Source of the DNA: Armatimonadota bacterium
GTDB lineage: Bacteria > Armatimonadota > Zipacnadia > Zipacnadales > JABUFB01
Direction of reading: 5' to 3'
Length of the DNA stretch: 64,000 bases
NCBI GenBank assembly: GCA_013314775.1
Contig: JABUFB010000001.1
Coordinates: forward strand, 62,001 to 126,000
Position numbers and translations under genes: made by a program
In this document: in pieces, positions 27,515 through 37,600 of the stretch
Numbering within the stretch: the stretch's first letter is position 1
Layout of the letters: the number at the start of each line of letters is the position of its first letter
The notes under the pieces: generated by a model
What the model was told of the DNA's origin: nothing
The model's input: only the letters and a program-made list of their open reading frames with translations
The model's database searches: none

Positions 27515-27784
27515 TCACACACGGTGCATGGCGCTGAAGATCGCTTCGGCCTGCACACGCACCTGCACGCCCAGGTCTTTGCCCACTTCATCCAACCGCT
27601 GCCCGAGGGCTTCGACGCTCAGGTTCTCGTCGAGAATCTCGGCCAGCATGAGCATGGTGAAGTAGTCCTGCAGGATGGTCTGGCTGATATCCAGGATGTT
27701 CACGTTGCTCTCAGCCAGAGCGGTGCTGACCCGGGCGATGATGCCCACCCGGTCCTTACCAAGGACGGTGATGACGACTTTCAT
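27515..27784 (-). CDS. ACT domain protein (UPF0237 family)
   Basis: The 89-residue protein is a single ACT domain with some C-terminal extra sequence. KVVITVLGKDRVGIIARVST (2-21) is the classic beta-alpha start of a ligand-binding ACT domain. ACT domains bind amino acids and regulate partners. It forms a conserved pair with the UPF0210 gene. The start is the ATG of MKVVITV with a GGGAGCC site. A 130-nt strongly paired element lies 57 bases upstream (27842-27971), in the leader of this pair. Confidence 0.9.
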   Translation of the reverse strand: MKVVITVLGKDRVGIIARVSTALAESNVNILDISQTILQDYFTMLMLAEILDENLSVEALGQRLDEVGKDLGVQVRVQAEAIFSAMHRV

Positions 27785-27841
27785 GGGTTCAGGCTCCCTG
27801 TTTCCTTTTCGTCGATCATGCGGCGAGCGCACCACGAAAGC

Positions 27842-27971
27842 GGGGGACTGGCATCTCGGGACAGAGCCCTTCGCGCATCGGGCGCCTGTGAGGCCTTCCG
27901 CAGAGCCGCGCCAAAGGCATCGGGAACAGGCCCGTCTCCGGGTGAGGTCCGGACCCGGATGCTAGTCCCCC
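27842..27971 (-). ncRNA. putative structured RNA or leader element
   Basis: The ends pair over about 18 bp: GGGGGACTGGCATCTCGGG (27842-27860) against CCCGGATGCTAGTCCCCC (27954-27971), with one G-U-type change and one bulge. Inside lies a second long hairpin (GGGCGCCTGTG...CGCAGAGCCGCGCC). The element sits in the leader of the ACT/UPF0210 pair if read on the minus strand, or between genes on either strand. No known family (6S, SRP, T-box) could be matched. Strand is a guess based on the neighbouring gene. Confidence 0.45.
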
Positions 27972-28002
27972 AATGCCTTCCGCCGACACCCGGAAGGCCC
28001 CT

Positions 28003-29121
28003 TCATGCGTTCTTCCCGCGCGCGGCGATGCGCCAGACGTCCTCCACCCGGTCATCCTCGCCGAGAATCACCATCTCGTCATACAGGTTCAGAGCGGTGC
28101 AGATGCGCGGTGGGATGATCTCGAACCGGTCGCCAACCCGCGGCTTTTCGGGCAGGCTGCTGATGTCCAGGTACCCGTGCTCATCATTGATCTTCGACAC
28201 CTTCACCCGCGGTTCCCCCCGCGTCCAGCCATATCCCTCAGTGAGTTGGCTGACCTGCTGATCCAGGGACTTCGTCCCGGCGTCGCAGATGGCCCGGTCG
28301 CGCGCGGGTACGCTGATGACCTGCGTGAGTATGGTCGCCGCAACGCACTCCGCGCCGACGGTGCCCAGATCCACCTGGTTGTGGTCGTACAGGCAGTAGG
28401 TCCCGGAGCGGATTTCGGTAAGCCCGCAGCCTTTGAAGTAATGCAGCGCGGTGGGTGTACTCCCGCCGCTGATTCGGACGATGGGGAACCCCACCTGCCG
28501 CAACCGGTCCGCCTGGGTCGCCAGGAAATCGCCCTCCGCCGCCACCGCCTGGGTGCGCTCCTTTGGGGTGCGAGTCTGGTAGCTCCGCGCCCCGTAGGCC
28601 ATGATCCCCACCAGCGCGAGTCCGGGCAGGTTCGCCACCTGTTCTGCCAGCGGGATCAGCCCCTCCTCCGTGACTCCGCAGCGTCCCGCGCCGCCGTCGA
28701 GTTCGATGAGTACGTCGAGGGTCATCCCCGCGCCAGAGAATGCTTCGCTCAGCCCGCGCGCGACCTCGATGCTGTCCACTGCCGTCGAGAGCTTCGGGAC
28801 TCTTCTCGCCAACGCAACCAGCCGCGCAAGCTTCAACGGCCCCACGATCTGGTTGGCGATGAAGATGTCCTCGATGCCCGCGGAGGCCATGACCTCGGCC
28901 TCACCCAGCTTCGCCGCCGTCACGCCGGCAGCCCCCGCGCGTATCTGCATCTGCGCGATCTCCGGGGTCTTGTGAGCTTTGATGTGGGGGCGCAGTTCCA
29001 GGCCGGCCTCGTCCGCGACGGCCTGCAGGCGCATCAGGTTCTCTTCGAGAATCGGCCGGCGCACCAGCAGCGCCGGGGTGTCGATGTCCTGCAGGCCCCT
29101 GCCAATCAGATGCGGCGTCAT
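28003..29121 (-). CDS. alanine racemase-like PLP enzyme (D-threonine aldolase / D-serine dehydratase type)
   Basis: The 372-residue protein has the fold-III PLP barrel: K48 in LRPHIKAHKTPE is the PLP lysine, and DTPALLV, DGGAGRCGV, SGGSTPTALHY and RSGTYCLYDHNQ follow. The C-terminal domain matches the D-threonine aldolase/D-serine dehydratase group rather than true alanine racemases. In that group a metal site uses a His-x-Cys/Asp pair, but here the corresponding sequence is PRICTALNL, with Arg instead of His. The real reaction is therefore uncertain. The gene is separated from the ACT pair by the structured element and is followed upstream by a hydrolase gene 53 bases away. Confidence 0.75.
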   Translation of the reverse strand: MTPHLIGRGLQDIDTPALLVRRPILEENLMRLQAVADEAGLELRPHIKAHKTPEIAQMQIRAGAAGVTAAKLGEAEVMASAGIEDIFIANQIVGPLKLARLVALARRVPKLSTAVDSIEVARGLSEAFSGAGMTLDVLIELDGGAGRCGVTEEGLIPLAEQVANLPGLALVGIMAYGARSYQTRTPKERTQAVAAEGDFLATQADRLRQVGFPIVRISGGSTPTALHYFKGCGLTEIRSGTYCLYDHNQVDLGTVGAECVAATILTQVISVPARDRAICDAGTKSLDQQVSQLTEGYGWTRGEPRVKVSKINDEHGYLDISSLPEKPRVGDRFEIIPPRICTALNLYDEMVILGEDDRVEDVWRIAARGKNA

Positions 29122-29174
29122 GTCGCGATTCTCCCGTCGATCATTGCTTGGCGCATGGCCCCTGGCTGCCGAGG

Positions 29175-30365
29175 CTACTCGGGCTGCGCGTCTCCGAAGC
29201 GTATGGTGAACAGGTGCCGGCCCGGCCCCGGACGGGCCAAGAGGTCACTTCCCTCAAGCGCCATGCCTTCCGGCAGGTTCGCGGGCGTGCTCAGGCCGAG
29301 GGCACCCAGGGACACCCGGACCACGGTTGCGTCCGTGACCTGCAGCCGCAGGACGGTCTCGGGTGCCGGGGTGTCCTTCGCAACGGCCTGCCCCTTCCGC
29401 GTCAGGAGGGCAGTGCATCGGGCGAAGGTGAGGTCCGCTGTTGGCCCAAGAGTGAGCCAGAAGTAGGGCTTCTCCTCGTCGGTCACGATATCCAGCCGCG
29501 AGGGCGGCGTGGTCGATCGCACCATTGTCGCGGCCCAGTCCAGGCCTTCGGATGTTTTTCCGACGTGCCCGGCGCTCCAGGACTCGAAGAGCACCTTGTG
29601 GTCGGGCAGGTCTTTGAGCCCGCGAAAGGTCTCCCAGGTCTGTTCGGGCCAGATCGTGGGGTCCTTATCCCCATGGGCCAGGAGCAGATTGCAATGGGCG
29701 GCGTTGGTGATGAAGGTGCGGGGAGATCGCCGCGCATACTCGAAATCCACTTCGGGAGAAGCCCCGGGCGCGCCACCACACACCGCCTCAATGTGCTGCT
29801 GGTAGCCGTTGTGCTGCTTCTGCCAGGCGCGCATATCGGTGATAGGGCAGTATGCCACGCCCGCCGCGAACAGGTCGGGGTACTTGGTGCACATGAGGCT
29901 TGTCATGTGCCCGCCGCCCGAATCGCCGATGATCATGATGCGGTCCGGGTCCACGGCGAACTGCTCGCGCATCCAGTTGACCGCGTCCACGATGTCATGC
30001 TGGGCGAGGATCGATCCGCCGGCCTGCCGGGCATTGGGGTTCGTGGTGAGATTCGGCCCGCGGAAGTGGGGCAGCACAAGCAGCCACTTGCGCCGGACGG
30101 CCTGGCGCGGGTACTCCTCCACCATCTGGCGGTAGTCGCCGGACCATGTGTGCAGACCGACCAGAAGGGGCAGCGGGCCCTCGGGCAGGGGATCGGGAAC
30201 GCCGAAGATGATGGGCTGCTCAACCCCATCCACGGAGGATGTAATTCGGGTCTCTTGCAGCCGGAAGCCGCCAATCCGAGGGAGGCGCGCCTGGCCGGGG
30301 ACATCGGCGCAGGCGGCTGTGAGCAGGCAGGCGGCGGCGATGGCGAGCAACGTTTCGGGGAGCAT
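29175..30365 (-). CDS. secreted alpha/beta-hydrolase (prolyl-oligopeptidase/esterase type)
   Basis: The 396-residue protein has a signal peptide (LLAIAAACLLTAACA; TAAC is a weak lipobox). The hydrolase core includes LLVGLHTWSGD, PHFRGPN (oxyanion side), the nucleophile region IGDSGGGHM with Ser near residue 147, and HGDKDPTIWPEQ and AGHVGKTSEG carrying the likely Asp and His. Residues after about 310 form an extra beta-rich domain. The sequence fits carbohydrate esterases or PHB-depolymerase-like proteins outside the cell. It lies between the PLP enzyme and the TRIC channel gene in the same direction. Confidence 0.78.
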   Translation of the reverse strand: MLPETLLAIAAACLLTAACADVPGQARLPRIGGFRLQETRITSSVDGVEQPIIFGVPDPLPEGPLPLLVGLHTWSGDYRQMVEEYPRQAVRRKWLLVLPHFRGPNLTTNPNARQAGGSILAQHDIVDAVNWMREQFAVDPDRIMIIGDSGGGHMTSLMCTKYPDLFAAGVAYCPITDMRAWQKQHNGYQQHIEAVCGGAPGASPEVDFEYARRSPRTFITNAAHCNLLLAHGDKDPTIWPEQTWETFRGLKDLPDHKVLFESWSAGHVGKTSEGLDWAATMVRSTTPPSRLDIVTDEEKPYFWLTLGPTADLTFARCTALLTRKGQAVAKDTPAPETVLRLQVTDATVVRVSLGALGLSTPANLPEGMALEGSDLLARPGPGRHLFTIRFGDAQPE

Positions 30366-30397
30366 GCGGGCCTCCAGGCCCGCGCCGGGACGCCGGG

Positions 30398-31015
30398 CTA
30401 CTGCTCGCGACAACTGTCCGGGTCCCGTCGCGGGAGCTTCCACTTGAGCAGAATACTGAGTATGCGGGTAAGCACCGTGAGCCCGGCCCCCGCGCAGATG
30501 GCGACTGTTTCCGGCAGGCCAAGCGCCAGCGCGCCCCACAGTACAAGCGCTCCGGCGATGCTGGCCGAAGCATAGATCTCCTCGCGGAGCACCACGGGGA
30601 TGTCTCCGGCCAGCACGTCGCGCATCATGCCGCCGCCTACTCCGGTCATCACCGCCATGGTGACCATGCCGAGACCGCCGGCATCCGCCGCCTGGGCTTT
30701 CATGGCGCCGATTGCTGTGAACACCCCCAGGCCGACCGCATCGAACACGAGCAGCGACCGCTCGGTGCGGGCGAACAGCCTGTACAATACAAACACGGCA
30801 CCCGCGGCCACCAGGGAGATGAGCACATAGACCTGATCTCCAAGCCAGAAGGGGCGCACGTCCAATAGCGCATCCCGCAGCGTGCCGCCTCCGATGGCGG
30901 TAACCAGCGCCAGGACGCTCACGCCGAACAGGTCCATGCCCTTTCGCACGCCTTTGAGCGCACCGGACACGGCGAAAGCGAAGGTTCCCAGGTAATCGAG
31001 AATCAACAGCAGCAT
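30398..31015 (-). CDS. TRIC-type (UPF0126) cation channel
   Basis: The 205-residue protein has seven predicted hydrophobic segments in two similar halves. Each half carries a Gly-rich motif: AIGGGTLRDALLD in the first and GVGGGMMRDVLAGD in the second. These are the diagnostic repeats of the UPF0126/TRIC family, trimeric monovalent-cation channels. The start is the ATG of MLLLILDYLG; upstream readings are polar and do not fit. The gene begins 14 bases after the CBM9-like gene ends. Confidence 0.9.
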   Translation of the reverse strand: MLLLILDYLGTFAFAVSGALKGVRKGMDLFGVSVLALVTAIGGGTLRDALLDVRPFWLGDQVYVLISLVAAGAVFVLYRLFARTERSLLVFDAVGLGVFTAIGAMKAQAADAGGLGMVTMAVMTGVGGGMMRDVLAGDIPVVLREEIYASASIAGALVLWGALALGLPETVAICAGAGLTVLTRILSILLKWKLPRRDPDSCREQ

Positions 31016-31029
31016 GAAACGCGCTCCCG

Positions 31030-31683
31030 TCAGCTGTCGGCCAGTTCGAGGAGCCCCCACAGGCTCGGGTCCCAATCGGCGGGGAAACCGGGCGGAGTCG
31101 ACCACAATTGTCGGCCGCCCGGAACATCGTGCGCCATGTAGTTGAACCCCATCCGCAGGCCCACGCGCGGCTCGAACCCGGTCAGAACATGTGCCGGCAG
31201 GAAGGCCTCCAGCGTGTAATGATCCGGGCCAACTCGCGAGGCCAGGCGGATCTCCGACGGATCGCACAGCGGTGCACGCTCTCTTGCCCTGCGAATGTTC
31301 CCCTGCCACGCCAGCGGCTCCTGCCTGCTCGGCCCGCCGCCCTTGGGCAGGAGGACGAAGTGATGGCAGAAACGGGTGGCGCGGTGGGTGGTCTGGGTGC
31401 CGCGCGTGTCGATCCAAAGCTGCAATCCGTCGCCGGCGTGGGGTGAACGGCGGTTGACGGACACGGTGCCCACGGGTTTGTCGCAGTATTCGGCGATGAA
31501 CAGCCCCGCATCGCTCCAGGCCACGTGGATCCGGGCGAAGCTGTCCGCCCCATCGAGTTCCGCAAGCGCAGGCAGGGCCGGAATGTCGGTCCAGTCGCCG
31601 AGGTCCCCATCGATCTGGAGCGTACCGACACGCGGGATCCGGGCCACGGCTTTGAACAGCACGCGGGAGGGAAAGCCGGGCAT
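31030..31683 (-). CDS. CBM9/DOMON-like carbohydrate-binding protein
   Basis: The 217-residue protein consists of one CBM9-like beta domain: TLQIDGDLGDWTDIP, ARIHVAWSDAGLFIAEYCD and DGLQLWIDTRGT are the usual strands and acidic metal-binding turns, and AFLPAHVLTGF and RMGFNYMAHD close it. Such domains bind xylan or other glycans and also occur attached to enzymes. Here it stands alone and no signal peptide is visible. The ATG lies 3 bases after the uvrA stop, so it is probably translated as the distal gene of the uvrA transcript. Confidence 0.75.
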   Translation of the reverse strand: MPGFPSRVLFKAVARIPRVGTLQIDGDLGDWTDIPALPALAELDGADSFARIHVAWSDAGLFIAEYCDKPVGTVSVNRRSPHAGDGLQLWIDTRGTQTTHRATRFCHHFVLLPKGGGPSRQEPLAWQGNIRRARERAPLCDPSEIRLASRVGPDHYTLEAFLPAHVLTGFEPRVGLRMGFNYMAHDVPGGRQLWSTPPGFPADWDPSLWGLLELADS

Positions 31684-31686
31684 GGC

Positions 31687-34600
31687 TCAGTCGCCCTCCT
31701 TCGCCCAGACGCGGCGGTACTCATCCCAGGCGCGGGCGAGGAAGCGTCGAAATGCCTCGCTGGTGACGTCGGACTCGAAATGCACCTGGATGGCGATGCG
31801 GTCGTAGTCCCGGGTACGGGTGCGGATGCGGACCCGAGAGCCCCGGCCGAAGATGGGAACCTGGTCCACGTCGTCCCAGCTCGGCAAAGCGAGTTCTGCA
31901 GCCAGATCCTCCTCGTCGAAGGAGCCCTTGGGCACCCGGAAGGACAGGTCCAGCACCCAGCGTCGGTCGGTGCGAATGCGGGCGAACTCCACCGGGGCGC
32001 CTGTGGCCGAGAACAACACGCGGCCCCGGTCCGACCAGTCCGGCTCGGCCGCGCCCGGCAGTGCGCGCAGCATCGCCGCCAACTGGATCAGCGCCTCGTC
32101 GTGCCATGCAGGCGTCTCGCCCTGCTCATTCACGCGTTCCCGGGTATGCCAGCGCTCCCCATCCACCTCCCACGGGCGCTTGATGTCCTCGCCGCCGGGC
32201 AGGTCAACAGTCCGACGCCCAGTGCGGCGACGGACCTCAACCACGGCGCGTTCCTCGCGCGGGCTGGCATCCATCGCGGCCTTCAAATAAGGTGCGGTGA
32301 CGCCGGCAGCCTGTTCGACGATCTGTGCCGGCGTGCCCGCGGCCACCAAACGCCCACCGTCCTCGCCGCCACCGGGACCGAGATCAATCACGTAGTCAGC
32401 GGTCTTCACCACGTCCATATTGTGCTCGACGATGACCACCGAATGCCCGGCATCGACCAGGCGGTTCAGGACATCCAGCAGCTTGCGAATGTCCGCCACG
32501 TGCAGGCCGGTGGTAGGCTCGTCCAGCAGGTAGAGAGTGCGCGCAGCGGACGGGTGAGCCAGTTCCCGCGCAATCTTCACCCGTTGGGCCTCGCCGCCGG
32601 AGAGCGTGGGCGCTCCCTGTCCCAGCGGCAGGTATCCCAGTCCCACGTCCGAGAGGATTTGGAGCATCGCCTGGATGCGCGGGAACTCCGAGAAATGCTC
32701 CAGCGCCTGGTCCACGGACATCTCCAGCACGTCGGCAATGCTGCGGCCACGGTACTTGATGTCCAGCGTCTCGCGGTTGTAGCGCCGGCCTCGGCACTCC
32801 TCGCACTCCACCCAGACATCGGGCAGGAAGTGCATCTCTACCACCCGGAAGCCCATGCCCTGGCAGGCCTCGCACCGACCGCCCCGGGCGTTGAAGGAAA
32901 ATCGGCGCGGCGTGTAGCCCCGCATCTTTGCCTCAGGCAACCGGGCGAAAAGGTCGCGAATCGGGTCGAAGGCACCGATGTATGTTGCCGCATTGGAGCG
33001 CGGCGAGTAGCCGATGGCCGACTGGTCGATGCCCGACACGCGTTGCAGAGATTCGAACCCGGTGATCGCCCGATGATGGCCGGGCATGGTGTTGCGGCCA
33101 TGCAGGCGGTAAGACAACTCCTCGTACAGGATGTCTCCAATGAGTGAGCTCTTGCCTGAACCCGAGGGCCCGGTGACGCACACCAGCCGGCCCAGTGGGA
33201 TATCCACGTCGATGTTCTTCAGGTTGTTGTGGCGGGCGCCTTCGATGCGCAGCCAGCCTCCCGCGGAAGGGTCGCCGATTTCGCGCGGATTGGTGGGCAC
33301 CGGAACTGCAAGTTCGCCGCGCAGGAGGGCTCCGGTGCGGGACTTGCGCACTCTCTTGACCACATCCGGAGTGCCGGCCGCTGTGACCTGCCCCCCGGAA
33401 GGTCCGGCATCCGGACCGAAGTCGATGATGTGATCCGCGTGACTGAAGGTCTGTGGGTCGTGTTCCACCACCATCACCGTGTTGCCCAGGTCGCGCAGGC
33501 CTTCGAGAGCCGCCAGCATCCGGTCATTATCCCTGGGGTGGATACCCACTGTTGGTTCGTCCAGCACATACATGACCCCGGTGAGCCCTGAACCCAGTTG
33601 CCCCGCAAGTTTGACCCGCTGCGCTTCGCCGCCGGACAACGTGGGCGCAGGACGGTGCAAATGCAGGTACTCCAGGCCCACCTCCACCAGGAAGCGCAGG
33701 CGCGAGGTGATCTCCTGCAGGATCTCCCCGGCCACGGCGCTCTGGTCGGGCGTCAACTGGACCTCGCTCAGGAATGCAAGGGCATCATCCAGCGGCAGGC
33801 GGCACAGGTCCACGAGGGTCATGCCGCGGAAACGCACGGCGGCGGATTCCGCGCGGATCCGTCCTCCGTGGCACTCGGGGCAGGGCAGGTCGCCCACCGC
33901 GCGGGTGAACTGGCGGCGGAAATGGTGGCTGACTGCGGAGCCCTCCTCAATTCCCGGCGAGAGACCCGCGAACCGAACGCTGAGCCCCGGCTCCACCTGG
34001 AACTCGGCGTCGCTGCCCTCGAAGATCAGGCGCTTCTGGTCGGGGCTCAGGGTCTCGAAAGGCTGGTCCAGCGAAAAGCCGCCGTATTCGGCGAGGGCCT
34101 CCAAAGTGCGTTCCAGCAGTCCCCCGGACGCGATCTGATCCCAGATTGTGACTGCGCCCTGGCGGATGGACAGGCGTGGATCGGGAACCATGATCTCCGG
34201 GTCCAGGCCGCGCAGGACGCCCAGGCCCTCGCAGGTCGGGCACCAGCCCTCCCAGTGGTTGAAAGACAAGGCGCGGGGGGTGATGCGCGGATAGCTGGTG
34301 CCGCAGCGCGCACAGCCGTAATCGCGAGACATACGGAGGGCTTCGCCGTCCGAGGGTTCCCAGCCCGCCGCAATGACCTCGCCGCCCGAGGCCGAGAAAG
34401 CGCGCTCCACGGCTTCGGCAAGCCGCGCCCGGTCAGACTGGTGCGGGGTGAGGCGGTCCACCACCAGTTCCACATGGTGCCTGCGCCGGCGGTCAATGTG
34501 CGGGCCAGAGTAAGGCAAGGAGAGGATCTCGCCATCCACCCTCACCCGGTTCCAGCCATCTTTCGCCAGGCGTGTGAAAACGTCCAGGTACTCTTCATTT

Positions 34601-37600
34601 CCAGACGGTTTCACGGGCGCGAGAATCAGGGCGCGGCGTTCGCCGAAGTGCTCCAGGATGGCCTCGACCACATCCGCAACGCTGCGCGCACCCAGGGGAT
34701 CACCGCACTCGGGGCAGTGCGGCACACCCAGGCGCGCGTACAGCACCCGCAGGTAGTCGTAGATCTGGGTCTCGGTGCCCACGGTGGAGCGCGGCGTGCG
34801 CACCGCATTGCGCTGCTCGATGGCGATGCCCGGCGACAGGCCCGCAACCCGCTCCACCTTGGGCTTGGGCATCTGGCTGACGAACTGCCTGGCGTAGGAG
34901 GACAGAGACTCGCAGTACCTGCGCTGACCCTCCGCATAGACCGTGTCGAAGGCGAGAGAAGTCTTGCCGGAACCGCTGACTCCCGCGAAAACGGTGAACT
35001 TGCGGCGCGGGATGCGAACGTCAATGCCCTTGAGGTTGTGCTCCCGGGCGCCGAAAACCTCGATGTGCTCGCTGCGCGGGCGGGGCGATCGGCGCCGGTG
35101 ATGTTCGGGCGCGGCGCGGACCCTGCCCAGTTCCTGCATCTCCCGGAGCATGGCGCCGGTGTGTGACGTCAGGCGTTGAGCCACCTGCTCGGGCGTGCCC
35201 CTGGCCACCACGCGCCCGCCATCCGCGCCGCCTTCAGGCCCCATGTCGATGAGGTAGTCGGCGTTCTTGATGACATCCGGATGGTGCTCCACCACGATAA
35301 CAGTACTGCCGCCCTCCACGAACCGGTGCAGGACTTCCAGGAGCTTGCGGACATCCTCGAAATGCAGGCCGGTGGTGGGCTCGTCCAGGATATACAGGCA
35401 ACCCTCCCCGCCGGGACGGGCCAATTCCTTCGCGAGTTTGATGCGCTGGGCCTCGCCGCCGGAGACGGTGGTTGCGGGCTGCCCCAGCTTGATATAGCCG
35501 AGCCCCACGTCCCTCAGGGTCTCGAGAATGTGCCGGATGCGCGGCATGTTGCCGAACAGCTCCAGGGCATCGTTGACCTCGAGGTCCAGCACATCGCCGA
35601 TGTTGTGGCCTTTGAACTCGATGGATAGTGTCTCGCGGTCGAACCGTTCTCCCCCGCAGACCTCGCACGTCACCCAGACGTCCGCCAGGAAGTCGGACTC
35701 CAGCCTCACTGCACCGTGGCCCTCGCAGTTCCCGCAGCGGCCCTCCGGCACGTTGAAGCTGAACCGGCCGGGAGCATATCCTCGGGCGCGCGATTCCGGC
35801 AGTTGCGCGAAGAGGTCGCGGATATGGTCAAAGACTTTGGTGTACGTGGCCGGATTACTGCGCGGCGTGCGGCCGATGGGGTCCTGGTCGATCAGGATGA
35901 CCTTCTGCAGGTACTCGATGCCCTGGATCGCGGTGTGCTCACCGGGTTCGAGTTCGGCCCGGTGGAGACGGGATGCCAGCGCTGCGTACAGCGTGTCGGT
36001 GACCAGCGAGCTCTTGCCCGAACCCGAGACTCCCGTGACACAGATGAATGTCCCCAGCGGGAATGCCACGTCGACATTGCGCAGGTTGTTGTGACGAGCG
36101 CCCAGTATCTTCAGGACTTTCCCATTGCCCTTGCGACGCTTCTCGGGAGTGGCGATCTTGCGCTTGCCTGACAGGTATTGCCCGGTGAGGGAAGCCGGGT
36201 TGCGCTTCACCTGCCCGGGCGTGCCGCAGGCTACCACCTCGCCACCTTTCTCCCCGGCTCCCGGACCGAAATCCACGAGATAGTCGGCGGTGAGCATGGT
36301 CTGCTCATCATGCTCGACCACAATGATCGTGTTGTCCAGGTCGCGCAGGTGCAGGAGTGTATCCAGCAGCTTGCCCTGGTCTCGGTGGTGCAGGCCGATG
36401 CTGGGCTCGTCCAGTACGTACAGGCAGTCCACCAGTCCGCTGCCGACTTGACTCGCGAGGCGTATGCGCTGGGATTCGCCGCCGGAAAGCGTGGGTGCGG
36501 AACGGTCGAGGTTCAGATAGTGCAGGCCCACGTGGGACAGGAACCCCAGCCGGTCGCGCACTTCCTTGAGCGCATCCTCCGCGATCTGCGCCTCGGTGCG
36601 GCTCAGTTGGAGTGTGGTGATGAACCGCAGTGCATCCTCCACCGTGCGCTCGCACAGGTCGGAGATGGACAGACCACCGAGGGTGACCGCCAGGCTTTCG
36701 GGCTTCAGCCGCTTGCCACGGCAGGCGGGGCAGCGGCCAGTGTGCATGACCGCCTCATACTTGTCCCGTAGCACCCGGGCGCGCACCCGGTTCTGACGCC
36801 ACATCAGCCTGGCAATGATTCCGTCCCAGGGCTCGGCGTGGCGCCACTCCCATCCGTGCCGGGGATGTTTGAAGTAGTATTCCACCAGTTCGCCGCCGGA
36901 GCCATACAGCAGAACCTCACGCTGGTGGTCAGTGAGGTCGCGCCAGGGGGTGTCCAGTGAGAACCCGTAACGCCTCGCAACGCCCTCGTACCAGTGCCGG
37001 CGCTGGGGATTGTCCAGAGAGGGCAGAAGGGGAATCGCGCCGCGCGTCAGAGGCTTCTCCGGGTGCTCTACGAGAAGCGCCGGGTCCATGGTGCGGGTGG
37101 AACCCAGGCCCTGGCATTCGGGGCACATTCCTTGAGGGCTGTTGAAGGAAAATGAGGCGTGGGTGGGTTCGCGAAAACTCAAGCCGCAGGGCAGGCATGC
37201 GAAGCGGGTACTCAGAAGCATGTCCGGCTTGCCCTCCGCAGCCACCACAACGTCGCCTTCGGAAAGTTCCGCGGCCGCCTCTACCGCTTCGGACACCCGC
37301 GCGCGCACATCGCCCTGCAACTGAATGCGGTCGACGACGATCTCCACGTCATGTTTGCGCCGCCGGTCCAGTTCCGGCGGGTTTGCAATGTCGTGCAGCT
37401 GGCCGTCGATGCGCACGCGGACGTACCCGCGCTTGTGCATGTCTTCCAGCAGGTCCCTGAACTCCCCGCGACGGGCGCGGACGACCGGCGCGAGGATGCT
37501 TACCTGCGGAGTGTCCTCCAGCGCCAGAATTGCGCCGACGATGGCCTCACGGGTCTGGGCGCCGATGGGCTTACCGCATCGGGGGCAGTGTGGCTTGCCG

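Noticed and set aside
27930-27965. SRP RNA-like segment GTGAGGTCCGGA
   Set aside because: Only a short piece resembles the SRP tetraloop region; the required GGAAGGAAGCAG part is missing.
27973-29466. 497-residue plus-strand frame
   Set aside because: It lies opposite the PLP enzyme and the hydrolase, so it is a shadow.
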